Origin: an uncultured Corynebacterium sp.
GTDB taxonomy: Bacteria > Actinomycetota > Actinomycetes > Mycobacteriales > Mycobacteriaceae
Length of the DNA stretch: 10,685 bases
Reading direction: 5' to 3'
NCBI RefSeq assembly: GCF_946221105.1
Contig: NZ_CAMICL010000061.1
Coordinates: 1 to 10,685 of the forward strand
Below, piece after piece: positions 1 through 5,706 of the stretch; position 1 is the stretch's first letter, and each line of letters starts with the position of its first letter. A program made the translations under genes and the position numbers. Below the pieces are notes generated by a model, which was given only the letters and a program-made list of their open reading frames with translations, was not told the origin of the DNA and searched no databases.

Positions 1-1
1 C

Positions 2-79
2 CCCGGTGAGTGGGCATTTCACTGCCATAACGCCTATCACATGGAAACCGGGATGATGAGTTCCCTGCGGTACGCCTAA
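2..79 (+). CDS. Multicopper oxidase, C-terminal end only (5' truncated by window)
   Basis: Only the last 25 residues and the TAA stop are inside the window. They read GEWAFHCHNAYHMETGMM and end in LRYA. This is the C-terminal copper-binding signature of multicopper oxidases, H-C-H-x3-H-x4-M. The Cys and the second following His are type 1 (blue) copper ligands, the two His flanking the Cys bind the trinuclear type 2/3 cluster, and the final Met is the axial type 1 ligand. All these residues are present, so the C-terminus is intact. Family members oxidise Cu(I), metals or phenolics outside the membrane and often serve copper tolerance; which applies here cannot be seen. A copper nitrite reductase is less likely because the HCH triad is the multicopper-oxidase form. 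The gene converges on the LCP gene across a 157-bp gap. Confidence 0.85.
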   Translation, partial: PGEWAFHCHNAYHMETGMMSSLRYA

Positions 80-154
80 CCCCGCAGCATGGTCGGTCGC
101 TGGGGTGAGCTGGGTCGCTGCAGACCACCCACCGGGCAGCACGATGACCTTCCT

Positions 155-189
155 CGGTGTTGTGGTCTTCCGGGACAACCAGAACACCG
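155..189. terminator. Imperfect hairpin between convergent genes, possible terminator
   Basis: A 7-bp stem (CGGTGTT at 155-161 with AACACCG at 183-189) is followed inward by one mismatch and a further 4 bp (TGGT with ACCA), around an 11-nt loop. It lies in the gap between the multicopper oxidase stop (79) and the LCP gene stop (237). Only a short T run follows on the plus strand and no clear U tract is present on either strand, so it is a weak intrinsic terminator at best. The rest of 80-236 shows no convincing gene. Confidence 0.4.
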
Positions 190-236
190 TTTCCCGCCTG
201 TGGCCGCTTGTTGCGCCAACCGCCCCGCTCGGCGCC

Positions 237-1541
237 CTACCACAGGGACTCGAACAGCGCTTCGGCCTCCGCGTCGTCCCAGAGCACCACGTTGCCCACC
301 TCGGTGTCGGTGAAGCCGCCGATGGGCACGGTCTCCGTCTTTAGGCCGCCGCGCAGCGCGATGACGATGCGGGCGAGGTTCCAGGCGTGGTCGTCGGAGT
401 TGACCGTCAGCAGGCTGGGGGTGACCCACAACAGCCGCGCCATCCGGAACGGGTTCAGGTACACGGACGGGGACAGCAGGCGCGTGACCAGCGTGGTCAT
501 GAACTCGCGCTGGCGTGCCACGCGGTCCAGGTCGCCCTGGGCGGTGGCGCGGGTGCGCACGTAGCCCAGCGCGGTGGGGCCGTCCATTTGCTGGCAACCG
601 GGTTGGAGGTTGATGTTGGCCAACGGGTCGTCGATGGGCTCGGCGACGCAAATCTCCACGCCGCCCGCCGCGTCGACTACGCCGGCGAGGCCGCCCATGC
701 CGATCTCCGCGTAGCGGTCCACATGCAGCCCGGTGTTCTGCTCCACGGTTTCCACCAGCAGCTGTGGCCCGCCGATGGAGAACGCGGCGTTGATCTTGTC
801 GTAGCCGTACCCGGGCACGGGCACGTACGAGTCGCGCGGGATGGACATCAGCGTCGGTTTTCCGCGCAGCGGCAGGTGCATGAGCATGATCGTGTCGGTG
901 CGCACGGTGCCCAGGTCGCCGCCGGTGCCGAGGCGTTCGACGTCCTTTTCGCTTAAGCCCGTGCGCGAGTCGGAGCCGACGAGCAGCCAGTTGGTTCCCG
1001 AGGTGTTCGAGATCTGCTGGTCGGGCATGGCGGCGGTGCGGTTGAGGCGCGCGTCCGCGACCAGCACCGAGCCGATCAACAAGGCGATGACCAGGGCGAG
1101 CACTGCGCCGCAGCCGGGGAGCTTTACTTTGCGACGTTCCTTCGGCCCCCTCCGCCTCCCCTTCGAGACCTGCAGCGGAACTTCTTCCGGGGCGGGGCGC
1201 TGCCGCGCTTGACGCGGCTGTGCCTGACGCTGCGCCGGCCGCTGCTGCGCTGGCCGGCTGCGCGGATGCTCCGGCGCGCGGCGCGGCTCGTAGGCGGCGG
1301 GGGGTTCGTAGACGGTGTGGCCCGGCTCGACCCGCGAAGAAACCGGCGGAGAAACCCTGCGCGCGCGGGGTTCTACGCGCGTGAATTCGTCGGGGTGGTG
1401 GGCGGCGGGATCGCGTCGAGAAGCAGTTGTGCGACGGCGAATGGGGCGGCCGTAGCGGTCCACGAGGGGCTTGCCGTCTTTGCCCAGCACGAACTCGCCC
1501 GCGTTATCGCGGGGGTCGTTGGAATGGGGCGTAGTAGACAT
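237..1541 (-). CDS. lcpB: LytR-CpsA-Psr (LCP) family cell-wall glycopolymer ligase
   Basis: This 434-aa protein has a long, basic, Pro/Arg/Gln-rich cytoplasmic N-terminus (1-140), one membrane segment at about 142-162, and an extracellular LCP domain at about 184-360. Diagnostic motifs are LLVGSDSR (186-193), RTDTIMLMHL (214-223), SIPRDSYVPV (233-242), DKINAAF (248-254) and YVRTRATAQGDLDRVARQRE (327-346), which carries the Arg and Asp residues that bind the polyprenyl pyrophosphate head group. LCP proteins move lipid-linked glycopolymers onto peptidoglycan; in Corynebacterium the acceptor reaction joins arabinogalactan. No LytR_C domain follows, which with the pheA-linked position fits C. glutamicum LcpB rather than LcpA; the symbol rests on recalled synteny. 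The ATG at 1541 is chosen over an upstream in-frame ATG at 1691, which lies within the upstream CPBP gene. It lacks a Shine-Dalgarno but has TACACT 6 nt upstream. It follows the CPBP gene by 31 bp. Confidence 0.9.
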   Translation of the reverse strand: MSTTPHSNDPRDNAGEFVLGKDGKPLVDRYGRPIRRRTTASRRDPAAHHPDEFTRVEPRARRVSPPVSSRVEPGHTVYEPPAAYEPRRAPEHPRSRPAQQRPAQRQAQPRQARQRPAPEEVPLQVSKGRRRGPKERRKVKLPGCGAVLALVIALLIGSVLVADARLNRTAAMPDQQISNTSGTNWLLVGSDSRTGLSEKDVERLGTGGDLGTVRTDTIMLMHLPLRGKPTLMSIPRDSYVPVPGYGYDKINAAFSIGGPQLLVETVEQNTGLHVDRYAEIGMGGLAGVVDAAGGVEICVAEPIDDPLANINLQPGCQQMDGPTALGYVRTRATAQGDLDRVARQREFMTTLVTRLLSPSVYLNPFRMARLLWVTPSLLTVNSDDHAWNLARIVIALRGGLKTETVPIGGFTDTEVGNVVLWDDAEAEALFESLW

Positions 1542-1547
1542 GCGCTT

Positions 1548-1553
1548 AGTGTA
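1548..1553 (-). promoter_or_regulatory. Candidate -10 box for leaderless transcription of the LCP gene
   Basis: On the minus strand TACACT matches the actinobacterial -10 pattern TANNNT. It ends exactly 6 nt before the ATG, so transcription would start at the A of the start codon. No Shine-Dalgarno sequence is visible before this ATG, as expected for a leaderless message. No good -35 hexamer is present 16-18 bp upstream. If real, it gives the LCP gene its own promoter inside the short gap after the CPBP gene. Confidence 0.45.
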
Positions 1554-1572
1554 ACCAGTGTGACGGAAGTGC

Positions 1573-2271
1573 TTAGATTCCGAGCCACGACAGATCCAGC
1601 AGCGGGTAGGCGATAAACGCCACGGCATCGATGAAAAAGTGCGCCAGGATAAGCGGCCACACCCGGCCGGTTTTGTGGAAATACCAGGCAAAGATTACGC
1701 CCATGACAATGTTGCCGACACCTGCGGAGACCCCCTGGTACAGGTGGTAGGACCCGCGCAGCACCGCCGAGGCCGCGATGAACTGCCACGGTTTCCACCC
1801 CAGCTGTTTCAGGCGCGTGACCAGGTACATCACCACCACGATTTCCTCGCTGAAGCCGTTGGCGAACGACCACAGCAGTGAGGTGGGAATCTGCACCGCG
1901 GCGGTCGTCGGTACCACCACCTTGGACAGGCCCAGGTGCACCGCGGCGACGTAAAACGCCAAGCCGGGCAGCCCGATCAGCGCCGCGAACCCGGCCCCGC
2001 GCCACAAATCCGCCCAGCGGGGCCAGCGCCAACGCTCCTCCAAAAGGAACCACGCCAGCCCGCCCCATGCGAACAGCGTCAGCGCGGAGGTCGCCTGCAG
2101 CGCCAGGTCCAGCCAGGGAATGGACGAGGCCGCGTCGTGGATGGTGGTGCTCTGCTGGTTCAGTGGGGCTTGCAACAGCGAGTCCACAAGCCGCAGCGCC
2201 GCGCGCAGCCCCGCGGTGCCGAAGGTGACCGCGAGGACGAGCACGATTTCGAGCTTCAGGCGCCGAGTCAT
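1573..2271 (-). CDS. CPBP family (CAAX protease/Abi-like) intramembrane metalloprotease homologue
   Basis: This is a 232-aa multi-pass membrane protein with hydrophobic segments near 7-27, 55-77, 93-112, 122-140, 143-152, 183-197 and 204-222. The three CPBP signatures appear in order: a di-glutamate in FSEEIVVVMY (140-149), a His in GSYHLYQG (173-180), and AHFFIDAVAF (210-219) with His211 and Asp215. CPBP proteins are glutamate-type intramembrane proteases related to CAAX prenyl endopeptidases. Their bacterial roles vary, and no substrate can be inferred here. The Arg that usually follows the di-Glu (EExxxR) is replaced by Val here. I recall this Val-rich form as common in an actinobacterial subgroup, so it need not mean loss of activity. 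The gene sits upstream of the LCP gene on the same strand, and its start is 17 bp from the divergent DUF2891 gene. Confidence 0.85.
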   Translation of the reverse strand: MTRRLKLEIVLVLAVTFGTAGLRAALRLVDSLLQAPLNQQSTTIHDAASSIPWLDLALQATSALTLFAWGGLAWFLLEERWRWPRWADLWRGAGFAALIGLPGLAFYVAAVHLGLSKVVVPTTAAVQIPTSLLWSFANGFSEEIVVVMYLVTRLKQLGWKPWQFIAASAVLRGSYHLYQGVSAGVGNIVMGVIFAWYFHKTGRVWPLILAHFFIDAVAFIAYPLLDLSWLGI

Positions 2272-2275
2272 GCGC

Positions 2276-2281
2276 TAACTT
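2276..2281 (+). promoter_or_regulatory. Candidate -10 box for leaderless DUF2891 gene
   Basis: TAACTT fits TANNNT and ends 7 nt before the ATG at 2289. No Shine-Dalgarno lies in the 17-bp gap. Any -35 element would fall inside the divergent CPBP coding sequence (around 2252-2258), where no strong TTGACA match is seen. It overlaps the minus-strand candidate at 2278-2283. Confidence 0.45.
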
Positions 2282-2283
2282 TA
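2278..2283 (-). promoter_or_regulatory. Candidate -10 box for leaderless CPBP gene
   Basis: On the minus strand TAAAGT fits TANNNT and ends exactly 6 nt before the CPBP ATG (2271). It overlaps the opposite-strand candidate -10 by 4 bp. The two polymerases could not bind both sites at once, so transcription of the two divergent units may be mutually exclusive. Confidence 0.45.
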
Positions 2284-2288
2284 ACGCC

Positions 2289-3191
2289 ATGCAGGATTCG
2301 TGGGCGCGCACTATTACGCAGGTTGTCGGCCAGGAGTACCCCGCCGCCATGCACCATGAGCAGGCCAGTCCCGGCCACTCCGACCCGCGGGCGCTGCACC
2401 CGGCGTTCTGGGGCTCGTACGACTGGCACTCGTGCGTGCACATGCTCTGCAGTGCGGTGAAGTTGCATGCGCGTATCGACGATCACAGGCTCGCCGACCT
2501 CCTCGACGAGCGCCTGACCGCAGAGAACATCGCCGCCGAGGCCGAATACCTGCGCGCGCATCCCCTCTACGAGCGGCCGTACGGCTGGGCGTGGGCGATG
2601 CAGCTGGTCAAGGTGTGCCGCGGCACCCGGTGGGAGGGGGCGCTCGCGCCGCTTGAGGCCCAGCTGGAGCGCAACATCGCTGCCTGGCTGGACACGCAGC
2701 AGTGGCCGGTGCGCCACGGTGTGCACTCGAACTCGGCGCTGGCGCTGCTGCTCATCCACGACGCCGCGCCAGCCCTGCGCGAGCTGGTGGAGCGCACCGC
2801 TCGCGCCTGGTTCGGCGCCGACCGCGCCTACCCGCACACCTGGGAAGTTTCGGGCCACGACTTCGTCTCCAACGGCCTGGCCGAGGCCGCGCTGATGCGC
2901 CGCGTGCTGCCAGCCGACGAGTTCGGCACCTGGCTGGACGGCTTCCTCGCCCCCGAGGCGTTCGAGTTCTACACCGCGCCGATCCAGGTCGCGGACCCGG
3001 AGGACGGCCAGCAGGCCCACCTCATCGGGCTCATGCTCACCCGCGCGTGGTTGCTGCGCGAAATTGGGAGGCCGCAAGGTACGCAGAAGCTTATCGACGC
3101 AGCTTCGCCCCACCTGACCGGCCAGAATTTCATGGCCACGCACTGGCTAATCACCTACGCGCTGCTCGCCGAAGACGCGCCGGGAGCGTGA
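2289..3191 (+). CDS. DUF2891 family protein
   Basis: This 300-aa protein has no signal peptide or membrane segment. I recognise the DUF2891 family from the cluster LHPAFWGSYDWHSCVHM (36-52) plus YERPYGWAWAMQL (94-106), RHGVHSNSALAL (142-153), SGHDFVSNGLAEA (188-200) and ATHWLITYAL (283-292). The function is unknown. Conserved His, Trp, Asp and Tyr residues spread along a mostly helical chain suggest an alpha/alpha-barrel with an active-site pocket, perhaps carbohydrate-related; this is inference only. The length is near or slightly below what I recall for the family. The ATG at 2289 is the first possible start after the divergent CPBP gene and has no Shine-Dalgarno but a TAACTT box 7 nt upstream. 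It ends 21 bp before the next plus-strand gene and probably heads the pheA operon. Confidence 0.85.
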   Translation: MQDSWARTITQVVGQEYPAAMHHEQASPGHSDPRALHPAFWGSYDWHSCVHMLCSAVKLHARIDDHRLADLLDERLTAENIAAEAEYLRAHPLYERPYGWAWAMQLVKVCRGTRWEGALAPLEAQLERNIAAWLDTQQWPVRHGVHSNSALALLLIHDAAPALRELVERTARAWFGADRAYPHTWEVSGHDFVSNGLAEAALMRRVLPADEFGTWLDGFLAPEAFEFYTAPIQVADPEDGQQAHLIGLMLTRAWLLREIGRPQGTQKLIDAASPHLTGQNFMATHWLITYALLAEDAPGA

Positions 3192-3212
3192 CATTCGTGT
3201 ACAAACGTGGCT

Positions 3213-4103
3213 ATGGGAGCCGGTGAGAACCCCCGGGCGGGCAGCCCGAAAGAGCCGTACCAAAAGCTGGTGCGCACCATCGTCGAGCAGATTTCCAACC
3301 ACATCCCGGTGGAGGCGTTCTACTCCGTCGTGATCGCCCACGAGGGCAAAACCTATGTCACAGCGATGGTGCAGCTGGAAGGCCAGCCGCCGCAGACCGC
3401 GACGATCGACTACGAAGACGAGCACCGCGAGCTGTTCTACGAGGTGTTCTGGCAGGAGGTCGCGGAGACCGGCCAGGGCGGACCGACCCAGATCTACGCC
3501 GCCAGCTTCGAGCCGAGGTCCAACTCGTTTGTCTACCACGGCAGCCACCCGTACGACCCGGCCCAGGGCGTGCCGGATGCGGCGGCGCTCCAGCGCTTCG
3601 CCCAGGGGCTTCACGGGGCGCACGCCAACACCATGGTGCACGCCCACCTTATGGAGCGCGCAGCCATGAAGCCCGCGTACCGCCCCTCGGGCGCCCACCT
3701 CACCGAGGCGCTGTTTACCCGGCTCGGCTACGAGGTCAACGAGCAGGCGAAGTACTTCAGCGCAGATTGGGCCGCACTGAACGCCTTTTTCGCGCTCACC
3801 TCCGGTCCAGACGGCACGAAGCTCGAGCAGGTGGACGCGATTTTCTACATGGAGAACCTCTACTACCTCTACGGCGTGTTCTCCCGGGCCGCGCTTGAGC
3901 CCTTCGCCACCGCCTACATTGACGCGCTGGCGGACGGAAAACCGTTCCACCACGCGCAGGTGCAGATCACCATGAACAGGCAGAGCGGTGAATTCACCAG
4001 CAGCGTGTCCTGGGACGATTGGGCCGAGCGCATCCGCACGACCGCGGAGAACTGGAGGGACGTGGCCAACGACACCCACCCGCTGATGCAGAGGCAGCCA
4101 TGA
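3213..4103 (+). CDS. Conserved hypothetical protein upstream of pheA, possible YezG/DUF600-like fold
   Basis: This 296-aa soluble protein is not confidently recognised. Residues 14-110 read as a helix, a beta hairpin (FYSVVIAHEGKTYVTAMVQL, 36-55), a helix with DEHRELFYEVFWQE (69-82) and a second hairpin ending SFEPRSNSFVYHG (98-110). The C-terminal part closes similarly: a helix near 222-240, then VQITMNRQSGEFTSSVSWDD (250-269). That helix-then-hairpin ending resembles YezG/DUF600 proteins (partners of LXG toxins in Bacillus) as I recall them, and may be present twice. This is a weak structural inference, not a function. The middle has a His-rich patch (134-145). A GTG six bases upstream (3207) is an alternative start; ATG 3213 is preferred because TACAAA lies 7 nt before it. 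Its stop overlaps the pheA start (ATGA), so the two are translationally coupled. Confidence 0.8.
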   Translation: MGAGENPRAGSPKEPYQKLVRTIVEQISNHIPVEAFYSVVIAHEGKTYVTAMVQLEGQPPQTATIDYEDEHRELFYEVFWQEVAETGQGGPTQIYAASFEPRSNSFVYHGSHPYDPAQGVPDAAALQRFAQGLHGAHANTMVHAHLMERAAMKPAYRPSGAHLTEALFTRLGYEVNEQAKYFSADWAALNAFFALTSGPDGTKLEQVDAIFYMENLYYLYGVFSRAALEPFATAYIDALADGKPFHHAQVQITMNRQSGEFTSSVSWDDWAERIRTTAENWRDVANDTHPLMQRQP

Positions 4104-4927
4104 CCCGCGTCGCGTATTTGGGCCCCGCGGGCACGTTCACGGAAGAAGCCGCGCGCCGCTTCAGCATCGAGGGCGCGCAGTACGTGCCCGTCGAGTCGCC
4201 GGCTGCGGCACTCGCTGTACTGGACGCAAGCGAGGCGGAGTACGCGGTGTGCGCGATCGAGAACTCCATCGACGGTGCGGTGACCACCACGATGGACGCG
4301 CTCGCCGCCACCGACAGCGCGCGCATCGTGGGGGAGACCGAGCTGGCCATCGTTTTCGCAGTGATGACCAGGCAGGGGCAGAAGCTAGACGACGCCCTCC
4401 GGCTCGCCACCCACCCCGTCGCTCACCAGCAAGTCAAGCGCTGGATCGGAGCGCACGCACCGAAAGCGGAGTTCATCCCGGCGCCGTCCAACGCCGCGGC
4501 GGCGAAGATGGTGGCCGACGGCGCCGCCGACGTGGCCGTCGCCCCGGAGCGCGCGGCGGCGCTGCACGGGTTGGAGGTGCACGCCCGCGGTGTCGCTGAC
4601 GCGGAGACGGCGCGGACCAGGTTCGTGCTCGTCGCAAAGCAGGCTGCTCCGCCGCAACCCACCGGCAACGACCGCACCGCGATTGTCTTCCGCACGAAGA
4701 ACGAGCCCGGCGCGCTGGTGCGCGTGCTGCAGGAATTCGCGGCGCGCGAGGTGGATATGACGCGCATTGAGTCGCGGCCCACGCGCGAGGAGCCGAACAC
4801 CTACGATTTCTTCGTGGACCTGGCAGGCCACGCGAGCGACGCGGCCGTGGCCGACGCGCTTGAGGCCGGTGCCGCGCACACCACCGAAATGCGCCAACTG
4901 GGAACATGGCCGAGGGAGGCACGATAG
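4100..4927 (+). CDS. pheA: Prephenate dehydratase
   Basis: PheA converts prephenate to phenylpyruvate with loss of CO2 and water, the committed step to phenylalanine, in the cytoplasm. This is a 275-aa monofunctional enzyme with no chorismate mutase domain. Catalytic-domain landmarks are AYLGPAGTFTEEAA (5-18), CAIENSIDGAVTTT (51-64), the HPVAHQQ loop and the TRF motif in TARTRFVLV, whose Thr is catalytic. A C-terminal ACT domain with NEPGALVRVL and the IESRP motif is the phenylalanine-binding feedback site and looks intact. It is shorter than the roughly 315-320 aa I recall for C. glutamicum and M. tuberculosis, but all motifs are present. The start is ATG 4100, overlapping the upstream stop by 4 nt, with AGAGG 5 nt before it. 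The downstream gene starts 2 bp after its stop. Confidence 0.97.
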   Translation: MTRVAYLGPAGTFTEEAARRFSIEGAQYVPVESPAAALAVLDASEAEYAVCAIENSIDGAVTTTMDALAATDSARIVGETELAIVFAVMTRQGQKLDDALRLATHPVAHQQVKRWIGAHAPKAEFIPAPSNAAAAKMVADGAADVAVAPERAAALHGLEVHARGVADAETARTRFVLVAKQAAPPQPTGNDRTAIVFRTKNEPGALVRVLQEFAAREVDMTRIESRPTREEPNTYDFFVDLAGHASDAAVADALEAGAAHTTEMRQLGTWPREAR

Positions 4928-4929
4928 CG

Positions 4930-5346
4930 ATGGTTTTCACAATGCCGACGGACAGGTACCCGTGGGCGGGCGACGCGGTTGAGCGCTTCGAGTACGAAGT
5001 GCGCAGCCAGATGCACTTTATTCAGGAGAAGTTCCCGCTGAGCTTGTTCATGGGGTGCAACCCGAGAGGGCAAGTGTTCTTCTTCGTCCTCCGGGAAATC
5101 GAGGGGCGCGTGGGGCTGGTGGAGCTCCACTTCGAGGAGCAGCTGCACCGCCTCATGTACGAGGTGCTGCTGCAGCGCCGCCCTGCCGAGGATCCCTGCT
5201 GGGGTCTTGCGATGCACTACGACCCGGACGCCGACGAGATCCAGTACCGGGGCTTAGACGGCCTGGGCGCCATGGGGGACGAAGAGCGCGCGCTGGAGGT
5301 GCAGCGGGTGGCCAAGGAGATGGGCGGGCTCTCTTCGGAGAACTAG
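4930..5346 (+). CDS. Conserved hypothetical protein downstream of pheA, related in layout to the upstream pheA neighbour
   Basis: This 138-aa soluble protein is not recognised. The start is set at ATG 4930, 2 bp after the pheA stop, with GAGGGAGG 10 nt upstream. An in-frame ATG at 4906 would overlap pheA and lacks a ribosome site. The chain shows an N-terminal helix (15-33), a hairpin with GQVFFFVLREIEG (47-59), a helix with EEQLHRLMYEVLLQ (69-82), a second hairpin HYDPDADEIQYRG (96-108) and a C-terminal helix (116-131). Order, spacing and several residues (the HR..YEV helix, the final F/Y-x-P...-Y-x-G hairpin) match residues 14-110 of the protein encoded just before pheA, suggesting distant paralogues. 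Cys, Trp and Asp near 87-91 are unique to this copy. The function is unknown. Its stop codon lies in a CTAGC/GCTAG repeat 9 bp from the convergent metallopeptidase gene. Confidence 0.8.
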   Translation: MVFTMPTDRYPWAGDAVERFEYEVRSQMHFIQEKFPLSLFMGCNPRGQVFFFVLREIEGRVGLVELHFEEQLHRLMYEVLLQRRPAEDPCWGLAMHYDPDADEIQYRGLDGLGAMGDEERALEVQRVAKEMGGLSSEN

Positions 5347-5359
5347 CCCCTAAAGCTAG
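5343..5359. repeat. CTAGC-N7-GCTAG inverted repeat spanning two convergent stop codons
   Basis: CTAGC at 5343-5347 and GCTAG at 5355-5359 form a 5-bp stem with a 7-nt loop. The same stretch also holds the direct repeat CTAGCCCC (5343-5350 and 5356-5363). The TAG stop of the plus-strand gene (5344-5346) and the TAG stop of the minus-strand metallopeptidase gene (5356-5358) both sit inside it. The stem is short and has no U tract, so efficient intrinsic termination is doubtful. Confidence 0.45.
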
Positions 5360-5703
5360 CCCCAGCCGAGGGCGTGGAGCTCGTGCTCATCCAGCCCGAA
5401 GTAGTGGCCCACCTCGTGCAGCACGGTCACCTTCACCTCGTGGCGCAGCTGCTCCTCGTCCGCGCAGATCGCCTCGAGCGCGTTTTTGTACACGAACACC
5501 GCGTCCGGCAAGAACCCGGAGTGGTTCGAGTGCTGCTCCGTCAGAGGCACCCCCTCGAACAGGCCCAGCAGGGTCGGGTCGTCCGGGTTGTAGTCCCGCG
5601 CCAGGATCACCATGTTGGTCATGTGCTGGGCGAAGTTGTCGGGGATGGTGTCCAACGCGTCGTTGATCATCTCCTCGAACGCCTCGTCGCTGACCGGGAG
5701 CAT
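5356..5703 (-). CDS. Small zincin-type metallopeptidase family protein
   Basis: This 115-aa cytoplasmic protein carries the metalloprotease motif HEVGHYFGLDEHEL (96-109): His96 and His100 as zinc ligands, Glu97 as catalytic base, then Gly103 and an acidic residue as likely third ligand. The N-terminal half (FEEMINDALDTIPD, 9-22) and the GLFEGVPLTE segment (47-56) are typical of the minimal actinobacterial zincin family (PF06262) as I recall it. The length is normal for that family. No substrate is known to me. It starts 3 bp after the stop of the septum-formation gene and has no obvious ribosome site of its own, so it is probably translated by coupling as the last gene of the minus-strand trio. 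Confidence 0.88.
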   Translation of the reverse strand: MLPVSDEAFEEMINDALDTIPDNFAQHMTNMVILARDYNPDDPTLLGLFEGVPLTEQHSNHSGFLPDAVFVYKNALEAICADEEQLRHEVKVTVLHEVGHYFGLDEHELHALGWG

Positions 5704-5706
5704 GGG

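Noticed and set aside
387..1616. Several plus-strand open frames across the LCP gene
   Set aside because: They oppose a gene with intact LCP motifs and have Arg/Gly/Val-rich mirror-frame composition.
1542..1691. Upstream ATG extension of the LCP gene
   Set aside because: The extra 50 residues overlap the 3' end of the CPBP gene and have no protein-like character. MSTTPH at 1541 has the promoter-like box at the right distance.
2268..3143. 291-codon minus-strand open frame
   Set aside because: It is antisense to the DUF2891 gene, which has clear family motifs; the mirror product has none.
3147..4079. 310-codon minus-strand open frame
   Set aside because: It is antisense to the pheA-upstream gene. 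The plus-strand frame has a globular composition and an ATGA junction with pheA; the minus frame shows biased Arg/Val/Gly composition.
4906..4929. Upstream ATG for the 138-aa gene after pheA
   Set aside because: It overlaps the pheA end and has no ribosome site, while ATG 4930 follows GAGGGAGG.
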